Source: Emcibacter sp.
GTDB taxonomy: Bacteria > Pseudomonadota > Alphaproteobacteria > Sphingomonadales > Emcibacteraceae
Direction of reading: 5' to 3'
Length of the DNA stretch: 7,507 nt
Assembly (NCBI GenBank): GCA_016765435.1
Contig: JAESPY010000065.1
Span: 1,927-9,433 of the forward strand
This document shows positions 1 through 5,503 of the stretch, piece after piece. The translations under genes and the position numbers were made by a program. The notes under the pieces were generated by a model that saw only the letters and a program-made list of their open reading frames with translations, had not been told where the DNA came from and made no database searches. Within the stretch, counting starts at the first letter, position 1, and every line of letters begins with the position of its first letter.

Positions 1-858
1 GCTGGTGTTGATATATTCTATCGGGACAATAGTTTCCGGGAAGCCAATTTTGAACAGGTATCACTGGGTCTGGGACTGCGCACCGCGTTTCCGGTAACCG
101 AATTTATTGTGATGAGCGCCCGGTATAACCTGCGGCGGGATAAAATTGATATTCCAGAGGCCTTCCTTGCTAGCCGTAGTCCGTTCACGATCACTAACAT
201 CGGAACCTTTACAACTTCATCCGTGGGCTATGGTATTTCGTTTGATAATCTGGATAACAGACAGAAACCAAACCGGGGCCATCGGGCCGTCCTTAATCAG
301 GACGTGGCCGGACTCGGCGGAAATGTACGTTATATACGGTCACAGGCCAGCTATAATTATTTCATTCCCATCTATGGCCGCTGGATTTTTGGCTTTAAAG
401 CTGAAGGGGGACATATTCTGGGTCTTGGACAAGACGTCCGCATTAATGACCGTTTCTTCCTCGGCAATCCCCGTATGCGCGGATTTGAACAGGCCGGTAT
501 TGGCCCCCGCGATGATTTGACCACAGATGCTCTTGGGGGTAATGTTTTCTATAAAGGCTCGCTGGAAATATATATCCCGCTGGGGTCTGGCGCACGGGAA
601 CTTGGTATTGAAGCAAGCATGTTTGTCGATGCCGGGGCGCTTTTTAGTATTGACTTGCCCACGGAGTTGTATAATTCTGCAACAGATTTAACCCATCGTA
701 TTGTTGGGGATACACCAAAACCAAGGGTGTCAGCAGGTATTGGTTTTACCTGGACATCACCATTTGGTCCATTTAGGGTCGATTTTGCCAAGGCGATACT
801 GTCTGACAAATTCGATAAAACAGAGTTTTTCCAATTTAACATCGGAACAAGATTTTAA
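1..858 (+). CDS. bamA: BamA outer-membrane assembly factor, C-terminal beta-barrel (5' partial)
   Basis: This is the C-terminal 285 residues of BamA, the Omp85-family core of the BAM complex, which folds and inserts beta-barrel proteins into the outer membrane. The frame is open from the first base, so the start and the N-terminal POTRA domains lie outside the window. What is visible is barrel: alternating amphipathic strands, a DNLDNRQKPNRG segment matching the family's 'D-N-x-x-P-x-x-G' strand/turn, the loop-6 signature MRGF (RGF at partial residues 160-162), and a late GPFRVDFAKA strand. The protein ends FFQFNIGTRF, with the terminal phenylalanine expected of an outer-membrane barrel signal. 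The next gene, skp, begins one base after the stop, so the two are co-transcribed. The family call is very secure; full length cannot be judged. Confidence 0.96.
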   Translation, partial: AGVDIFYRDNSFREANFEQVSLGLGLRTAFPVTEFIVMSARYNLRRDKIDIPEAFLASRSPFTITNIGTFTTSSVGYGISFDNLDNRQKPNRGHRAVLNQDVAGLGGNVRYIRSQASYNYFIPIYGRWIFGFKAEGGHILGLGQDVRINDRFFLGNPRMRGFEQAGIGPRDDLTTDALGGNVFYKGSLEIYIPLGSGARELGIEASMFVDAGALFSIDLPTELYNSATDLTHRIVGDTPKPRVSAGIGFTWTSPFGPFRVDFAKAILSDKFDKTEFFQFNIGTRF

Positions 859-859
859 A

Positions 860-1432
860 ATGAACAAGATAATCAAAATTACTGTAATGGCAGCAATTGC
901 TTCCGCCGTTTCCACATTCGCAAATATTGGGGCAGTTGTTGCTGCTGAAGCTTTGCCCGTGGCTGTTATCGCTGTTATTGACAGCCGTATGGTTAGATTT
1001 AACTCTGCAGCTGGTAAAGACATCCAAAGTCAATTGGATAAAATTCGCGCAAGATTTCAAGCGGAAATAGCCGAGCAGGAAAATATTCTAAAAGAAGAAG
1101 AGACCACTCTGAAATCCCAGAGATCAATCCTTCCCAAAGAATCCTATGATGCAAAAGTGCTGGATTTCCAAAATAAAGTACGGACAGTTCGCAGTGAAGT
1201 TCAAATCAAGAATAAGCAGCTTGAAGTGGCTTTAGGGAATGCACAAAATGAATTGCAGCGCGCTTTGAAGCCAATCCTGCAAAAAATTCTAAAAGAACAT
1301 AAAGCGACCATGATCATGGATGTCAGTCTGGTGATTGAAAAAGCATCGGGTCTGGATGTAACAACAAAAGTGATTGAGGCACTAGATCAGGTATTACCCA
1401 ACATCAAGGTAGAACTTCCGGCGGTCAAGTAA
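860..1432 (+). CDS. skp: Skp/OmpH-family periplasmic chaperone
   Basis: A 190-residue OmpH/Skp family protein. Skp is a trimeric periplasmic holdase that binds unfolded outer-membrane proteins and hands them to BamA. Residues 1-29 form a Sec signal peptide: basic start (MNKIIK), hydrophobic core, and a likely signal peptidase I site at V-A-A before E30. The mature protein opens with a short strand (VAVIAVID), then the family-typical AAGKDIQSQLDKIR segment. A long charged heptad-like helical region follows (about residues 55-140), consistent with the Skp tentacles, and a short C-terminal segment (DVTTKVIEALDQVLP) closes it. The ATG at 860 is chosen because it gives the signal peptide and sits one base after the bamA stop; longer readings start inside bamA. 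The Shine-Dalgarno match is weak (GGAA at 844-847), suggesting translational coupling to bamA. fabZ follows after 33 bases with no lpxD between. Confidence 0.93.
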   Translation: MNKIIKITVMAAIASAVSTFANIGAVVAAEALPVAVIAVIDSRMVRFNSAAGKDIQSQLDKIRARFQAEIAEQENILKEEETTLKSQRSILPKESYDAKVLDFQNKVRTVRSEVQIKNKQLEVALGNAQNELQRALKPILQKILKEHKATMIMDVSLVIEKASGLDVTTKVIEALDQVLPNIKVELPAVK

Positions 1433-1465
1433 ATCAACGTTTTAACGGACGACAGAAAGCAAAAT

Positions 1466-1936
1466 ATGTCGGAAGAAAGTAATATAAAACTGCAAACAAT
1501 TGGCGTTGAGAGGATCATGGAATTGATCCCTCATCGCTATCCGATGTTGCTGATAGATTTGCTAACGGAAATAAATCCCGGCGAATCTGCGGTTGGCATT
1601 AAATGTGTAACCATGAATGAACCTTTTTTTCAGGGACATTTTCCAGGAAAGCCGGTTATGCCGGGGGTTTTGATCGTGGAAGCCATGGCTCAGGCCGCCG
1701 CAACGTTGGTGATGTTGAGCATGGAGGATGAGGCCGAAGAAAAACTGGCTTATTTCATGTCCATTGATGGTGCTAAGTTCAGAAAAACTGTTGTGCCCGG
1801 CGATAGGCTGGAACTTCATATCACAAAAGAACGCCACCGGGGACCTGTGTGGCGTTTCAAGGGTGAAGGCCGGGTTGCGGGTCAATTGGTTGCTGAGGCG
1901 ACTTTCACTGCTATGATCGCAGATAAACAGGATTAA
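1466..1936 (+). CDS. fabZ: FabZ, 3-hydroxyacyl-ACP dehydratase
   Basis: A 156-residue hot-dog-fold dehydratase, close to the usual FabZ length. It removes water from (3R)-hydroxyacyl-ACP to give trans-2-enoyl-ACP during cytoplasmic fatty-acid elongation. Diagnostic sequence includes the N-terminal [15 protein letters not shown] (residues 17-31) and the active-site block [20 protein letters not shown]. By alignment to the E. coli enzyme (His54, Glu68) the catalytic residues are His58 and Glu72. [19 protein letters not shown] segment follows, typical of FabZ rather than the longer FabA. The start at 1466 has only a weak purine-rich ribosome site (AGAAAG, about 1454-1459). In most alphaproteobacteria fabZ sits between lpxD and lpxA, linking fatty-acid and lipid A synthesis; here neither neighbour is present. 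The stop is followed three bases later by the gloA ATG, so the two are very likely translated from one mRNA. Confidence 0.97.
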   Translation: MSEESNIKLQTIGVERIMELIPHRYPMLLIDLLTEINPGESAVGIKCVTMNEPFFQGHFPGKPVMPGVLIVEAMAQAAATLVMLSMEDEAEEKLAYFMSIDGAKFRKTVVPGDRLELHITKERHRGPVWRFKGEGRVAGQLVAEATFTAMIADKQD

Positions 1937-1939
1937 TTG

Positions 1940-2335
1940 ATGGCCGATGGCAACCGCTTTCTGCATGTGATGATCCGGGTTTTAGATCTTGAGAAATCCA
2001 TAGACTTTTATTGCCAGCATATGGGGATGAGGTTGCTTCGGAAGAAGGATTTCGCGGAGGGCCGTTTTACATTGGCTTTTTTAGGTTACGGCGAAGAAAG
2101 TGACCATACTGTCCTTGAACTGACCCATAATTGGGACCGGACGGAGCCCTATGTTATGGGTGATGCTTTTGGTCATCTGGCCTTGGGGGTTCAGGATATT
2201 TATAAACTTTGTGATGATTTGGCGGAGAGTGGTGTTGACGTTCCGCGAAAACCGGGACCCATGAAACACGGTAGTACCGTCATTGCCTTTGTCCGTGATC
2301 CGGATGGATATATGATAGAATTCATTGCACGATAA
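1940..2335 (+). CDS. gloA: Glyoxalase I (lactoylglutathione lyase), GloA
   Basis: A 131-residue single-module VOC-superfamily protein that closely resembles E. coli GloA. The enzyme isomerises the hemithioacetal of methylglyoxal and glutathione to S-lactoylglutathione in the cytoplasm, the first step of methylglyoxal detoxification. The four metal ligands of E. coli GloA (His5, Glu56, His74, Glu122) have direct counterparts at His9, Glu60, His79 and Glu127. Family blocks are clear: FLHVMIRVLDLEKSIDFY, LAFLGYG, LELTHNW, GHLALGV and DPDGYMIEFI. Bacterial enzymes of this short type are usually Ni/Co-dependent; that is family knowledge, not visible here. The ATG at 1940 is preferred over the TTG at 1937 because AGGA (1929-1932) lies seven bases upstream. 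The gene is the last of the bamA-skp-fabZ unit, in the position where lpxA is normally found, and ends six bases before a strong terminator. Confidence 0.94.
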   Translation: MADGNRFLHVMIRVLDLEKSIDFYCQHMGMRLLRKKDFAEGRFTLAFLGYGEESDHTVLELTHNWDRTEPYVMGDAFGHLALGVQDIYKLCDDLAESGVDVPRKPGPMKHGSTVIAFVRDPDGYMIEFIAR

Positions 2336-2340
2336 ATTAA

Positions 2341-2376
2341 AAAAAAGCCCGGAGATATCATCTTCCGGGCTTTTTT
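2341..2376. terminator. Bidirectional rho-independent terminator between gloA and gltA
   Basis: A perfect 13-base-pair inverted repeat (AAAAAAGCCCGGA at 2341-2353, its complement at 2364-2376) encloses a 10-base loop. The GC-rich core is followed by six T on the + strand, and by symmetry by six T on the - strand. It starts six bases after the gloA stop and ends 18 bases before the gltA stop, so the same hairpin can end transcription from both convergent units. Confidence 0.93.
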
Positions 2377-2394
2377 AATATCTAAGTCTTAGCT

Positions 2395-3711
2395 TTATCT
2401 GTTTTCAATATTGATAAAGTTCCGTTGTGTATCGCCGGTAAACAACTGACGTGGCCGTCCGATTTTTTGCGTTGGATCTTCAATCATTTCGCCCCATTGG
2501 GATACCCATCCTGTTGTTCTGGCTAATGCGAACAATACGGTGAACATCTCTGTTGGGAAACCCATAGCTTTCAGGATAATGCCGGAATAGAAATCCACAT
2601 TTGGATAAAGTTTCTTTTCTATGAAATAATCATCTTTCAATGCAATCTGTTCCAATTCGCGGGCAACATCCAGCATGGGATCATTGACACCAAGTTCATC
2701 AAGAACATCTTTTGCTGCTTTGGCCAAGACTTTTGCCCGTGGGTCAAAGTTCTTATAGACCCGGTGACCAAAACCCATCAGGCGGAAAGGATCATCTTTA
2801 TTTTTGGCTTTTTCTACATATTCAGGAATACGGTCTACGCTGCCGATTTCTTGTAGCATATGCAGACAGGCTTCATTGGCTCCACCATGAGCCGGACCCC
2901 AGAGAGAGGCAATACCCGCCGCAATACAGGCAAATGGGTTTGCCCCAGATGAACCGGCCAGACGCACCGTTGATGTGGAGGCATTCTGTTCATGGTCCGC
3001 ATGCAGGATAAAGATTTTATCCATGGCATTGGAAAGGATCGGGTTAACCTCATATTCTTCGCACTGGGGCACACCAAAGGTCATATGCAGGAAGTTTTCC
3101 GCATAGCCCATGTGATTGCTTGGATAGACGAAAGGTTGTCCAATGGAATATTTATAGGCCATGGCCGCAATGGTCGGAATTTTGGCAATCAGGCGATGAG
3201 AAGCAATTTTCCGCTGCACCGGATCATTAATATCCAGACTGTCATGATAAAAAGCTGACATAGCACCCAGAACCCCAACCATAATGGCCATAGGATGCGC
3301 ATCTCGGCGAAAGCCTTTGAAAAGTGAATTCATCTGATCATGGACCATGGTGTGATAGGTTATGGCATGAACAAAATCGTCTTTTTCTTGTTTGTTGGGC
3401 AATTCACCATTTAACAGCAGATGGGCAACTTCCATGAAGTCACTTTTTTCTGCAAGCTGTTCAATGGGATAACCGCGATAGAGCAAAATACCCTTGTCGC
3501 CATCAATATAGGTTATGCTGGATTCACAACTGGCCGTGGACGTAAAACCGGGGTCATAAGTGAACATGCCTGTTTCAGCATAAAGTTTGCGGATATCGAT
3601 GACATCTGGTCCTACTGAGCCTGAATAGATAGGTAATTCAAGCGATTTACCGCCAATGGTCAGTGTTGCCGTTTGATCCGATAACTTCTTGTCAAATACG
3701 TTCTTTGTCAT
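2395..3711 (-). CDS. gltA: Citrate synthase, type II (hexameric)
   Basis: A 438-residue citrate synthase that condenses oxaloacetate and acetyl-CoA to citrate and CoA, the entry step of the TCA cycle in the cytoplasm. The length and the N-terminal beta-rich extension (residues 14-50, ATLTIGG...) are those of the Gram-negative type II enzymes related to E. coli GltA. The catalytic triad is intact: His275 (GPAHGGANE), His316 (GFGHRVYK) and Asp373 (NVDFYSGI), each shifted by exactly 11 from E. coli His264, His305 and Asp362. The highly conserved stretch [20 protein letters not shown] is at 236-255. The ATG at 3711 is chosen because AAAGGA lies nine bases upstream (3721-3726); an in-frame TTG at 3729 would add six residues but overlaps that ribosome site. 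gltX lies 131 bases upstream on the same strand, with an inverted repeat in the leader that may be an operator. Many type II enzymes are inhibited by NADH, but that cannot be read from the sequence here. Confidence 0.97.
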   Translation of the reverse strand: MTKNVFDKKLSDQTATLTIGGKSLELPIYSGSVGPDVIDIRKLYAETGMFTYDPGFTSTASCESSITYIDGDKGILLYRGYPIEQLAEKSDFMEVAHLLLNGELPNKQEKDDFVHAITYHTMVHDQMNSLFKGFRRDAHPMAIMVGVLGAMSAFYHDSLDINDPVQRKIASHRLIAKIPTIAAMAYKYSIGQPFVYPSNHMGYAENFLHMTFGVPQCEEYEVNPILSNAMDKIFILHADHEQNASTSTVRLAGSSGANPFACIAAGIASLWGPAHGGANEACLHMLQEIGSVDRIPEYVEKAKNKDDPFRLMGFGHRVYKNFDPRAKVLAKAAKDVLDELGVNDPMLDVARELEQIALKDDYFIEKKLYPNVDFYSGIILKAMGFPTEMFTVLFALARTTGWVSQWGEMIEDPTQKIGRPRQLFTGDTQRNFINIENR

Positions 3712-3742
3712 ATATCCACATCCTTTCAAAATATAATTGCGG

Positions 3743-3769
3743 GAAATAGCGAGAATTACCTGCTATTTC
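3743..3769. promoter_or_regulatory. 8+8 base inverted repeat in the gltA leader, possible operator
   Basis: GAAATAGC at 3743-3750 is repeated as its exact complement GCTATTTC at 3762-3769, separated by 11 bases. The centre-to-centre distance of the arms is 19 bases, close to two helical turns, as expected for a dimeric regulator. It lies 31-58 bases upstream of the gltA ATG on the coding (-) strand. It lacks a T-run, so it does not look like a terminator; as RNA it would be an AU-rich hairpin. I do not recognise the motif as the site of a known regulator. A TATAAA on the - strand (about 3778-3783) just upstream could be a -10 box, but no convincing -35 accompanies it. Confidence 0.4.
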
Positions 3770-3820
3770 ATCGTTGTTTTATAATGTTATTTCGAGGCAA
3801 TATGCCCCATACATTATTAA

Positions 3821-3844
3821 GACTTTACGAATTTCTGTAAAGTC
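3821..3844 (-). terminator. Hairpin at the gltX 3' end, weak terminator candidate
   Basis: GACTTTAC (3821-3828) and GTAAAGTC (3837-3844) form a perfect 8-base-pair stem with an 8-base loop, overlapping the gltX TGA at 3843-3845. On the - strand the stem is followed by TTAATAATGT, a broken T-tract, and the stem is AT-rich. It could be a weak terminator, or a 3'-end stabiliser that lets some transcription continue into gltA. Confidence 0.4.
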
Positions 3845-5264
3845 AGTCGGTATATTCTTTGGCCACATCCGTAATTCTGGCGAGACTTTCTTCTTTTCCA
3901 AGCCAGACTAATATATCAAATATTCCGGGGGATACATTGCTCCCGGTCAATGCCGCGCGTATCGGTTGGGCTATTTTGCCAAGTTTCAGCTCTTGTGTCT
4001 CGGAAAATGCCTTGATTTCGGCTTCCAGTGTGTCGGCATCCCAGACACTATTCTTCTCAAGCAGTCCGGTAATATCAGCCAAAATGTTTTTTGCTTCATC
4101 AGAGAGTATTTTTTCAGCTTTCGGAATGAAGCTCAAGGGCCGTGAGACAAAGAGGAACACTGTGCTTGCCGCTAGGTCATTAATATTCTTTGCCCGGGGT
4201 TTGAACTCATCCATGGCAGAGAGCAAAAGCGTGATCTCATCCTCGGTCAGTTGTCTGGTAAGGGCTTTCTCAATAACTGGCCGACAGATGTCGACCAATG
4301 TTTCATTGGAGGCAACTTCGCGGATATAATAGCCGTTAAGATTTTCCAGTTTAGTAAAGTCAAAACGGGACGGGGATTTTCCAATAGCATCCAGACCAAA
4401 CCACTCAATGGCTTGCTGTTCTGACATAATCTCATCATCACCGTGCGCCCAACCCAGTCTGAGCAGGTAATTTTTCAGGGCATCGGGCAGATAACCCATT
4501 TCCCGATAGGCTTCAACGCCAAGCGCGCCATGCCTTTTGGAAAGTTTCGCCCCATCTGGGCCGTGGATCAACGGGATATGGGCATAAATGGGTAATGCCC
4601 AACCAATGGCCAGAATAAGCTGCGCCTGACGGGCTGCATTGGTCAAATGATCGTCACCGCGAATGACATGGGTAACGCCCATATCATGGTCATCGACCAC
4701 CACAGAAAGCATATAGGTCGGTGAGCCATCTGCACGGAGCAAAATCATATCGTCGAGCTGAGTATTGGCAACAGTGACATCGCCCTGTACCTGATCCCGG
4801 ATGACGGTCTCGCCCTCATTGGGGGACTTGAACCGGACAACCGGTTTTACGCCTTCAGGGGCTTCTGCGGGGGCCCTGTCCCGCCTGCGGCCATCATAGC
4901 CCATGGAGCGACCTTCTGCGCGGGCGGTTTCTCGCATTTCTTTGAGTTCTTCCGGCGAACAATAACAATGATAGGCCTTACCACTGGCCAGAAGTTCATT
5001 GGCAATGTCAACATGACGTGCTCGCTGTTCATATTGGCTGACGACTTCCCCATCATGGGTTAATCCCAACCAGCTCATGCCATCATAAATAGCTTCCACA
5101 GCACCTTCGGTTAGCCTTTTACGATCGGTATCCTCAATGCGCAGATGAAACTCTCCCCCATGATGGCGAGCAAACAACCAGTTGAACAAGGCCGTTCTCG
5201 CCCCGCCAATATGCAAAAACCCCGTAGGTGAAGGGGCGAAGCGTGTAATAACTTTCTTCGTCAT
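3843..5264 (-). CDS. gltX: Glutamyl-tRNA synthetase (class I)
   Basis: A 473-residue GluRS, the usual bacterial length. It charges tRNA(Glu) with glutamate in the cytoplasm. If the organism lacks GlnRS, the enzyme or a paralogue may also charge tRNA(Gln) for GatCAB amidation; that is inference. The Rossmann catalytic domain opens with [19 protein letters not shown], where HIGG at 18-21 is the class I HIGH motif. It continues through RIEDTDRKR (42-50) and [10 protein letters not shown] (201-210) to KLSKRHGA at 240-247, the KMSKS loop. The rest is the helical anticodon-binding region. Only two of the cysteines of the E. coli zinc site are visible (Cys100, Cys102); the later one is replaced in [10 protein letters not shown]. 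The ATG at 5264 is preferred because the protein then begins [15 protein letters not shown] like its homologues; an in-frame start at 5309 would add 15 unconserved residues. The ribosome site is weak (AAAGAT or a distant GGA). It lies upstream of gltA on the same strand and diverges from comEC. Confidence 0.96.
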   Translation of the reverse strand: MTKKVITRFAPSPTGFLHIGGARTALFNWLFARHHGGEFHLRIEDTDRKRLTEGAVEAIYDGMSWLGLTHDGEVVSQYEQRARHVDIANELLASGKAYHCYCSPEELKEMRETARAEGRSMGYDGRRRDRAPAEAPEGVKPVVRFKSPNEGETVIRDQVQGDVTVANTQLDDMILLRADGSPTYMLSVVVDDHDMGVTHVIRGDDHLTNAARQAQLILAIGWALPIYAHIPLIHGPDGAKLSKRHGALGVEAYREMGYLPDALKNYLLRLGWAHGDDEIMSEQQAIEWFGLDAIGKSPSRFDFTKLENLNGYYIREVASNETLVDICRPVIEKALTRQLTEDEITLLLSAMDEFKPRAKNINDLAASTVFLFVSRPLSFIPKAEKILSDEAKNILADITGLLEKNSVWDADTLEAEIKAFSETQELKLGKIAQPIRAALTGSNVSPGIFDILVWLGKEESLARITDVAKEYTD

Positions 5265-5503
5265 TTTTATCTTTATGTTCCAACCGTTTTTATTATGCAA
5301 ATAGGCCAAGCACAGGTTATATGCAGATTGTCCGCACAGGGGAATATGAAATCATGGATAAAGGATATTTGTATCCTCTGATGGTTGGTTTCTAGCAAAA
5401 ATATACCAAAAATGGAAGCCTGTTATGCTAAAATAGCAAAATAATTCATAAATTTTTTATATTTCAAGGAATATTTCAGCATAGTAAGGGAGGGAGAATC
5501 GCA
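5265..5503. other. Divergent intergenic region between gltX and comEC
   Basis: About 239 AT-rich bases that must hold the promoters for gltX (leftward) and comEC (rightward). I find no promoter with both good -35 and -10 boxes. The best single element is TGCTAAAAT at 5426-5434, which has the form of an extended -10 facing comEC and would place a start about 60 bases before it. The region also holds a small hairpin, AGGATA-TTTG-TATCCT (5362-5377), and a 13-codon reading frame at 5354-5395 preceded by AGGGGA. No known RNA gene or riboswitch is recognisable. Confidence 0.5.
5486..5496 (+). promoter_or_regulatory. Strong Shine-Dalgarno site of comEC
   Basis: AAGGGAGGGAG contains GGAGG (5489-5493), the strongest ribosome-binding match in the window. 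It is in front of the comEC reading frame but is not followed at normal distance by ATG, GTG or TTG in that frame. The codons at suitable distance are ATC at 5498 (four bases after GGAGG) and ATA at 5504 (ten bases after). The site is the main argument that translation begins here and not at the TTG at 5549. Confidence 0.65.

Noticed and set aside
288..304. Inverted repeat CGTCCT-TAATC-AGGACG inside bamA.
   Set aside because: It lies fully within conserved coding sequence, has no T-tract, and a 6-base stem of this kind is expected by chance.
701..859. An upstream extension of the skp frame into bamA.
   Set aside because: It would overlap the bamA barrel codons and put 53 residues before a clear signal peptide; the ATG at 860 explains the protein.
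2712..3618. Several + strand open frames opposite gltA.
   Set aside because: They are antisense shadows of a conserved citrate synthase and show no family resemblance or ribosome sites.
3859..4329. A 156-codon + strand frame opposite gltX.
   Set aside because: It is a shadow of the GluRS C-terminal region, low in complexity and serine-rich as expected of an antisense reading.
5426..5438. TGCTA-AAA-TAGCA short palindrome before comEC.
   Set aside because: A 5-base stem with a 3-base loop in AT-rich sequence is too weak to call an operator; it overlaps the extended -10 candidate noted for the intergenic region.
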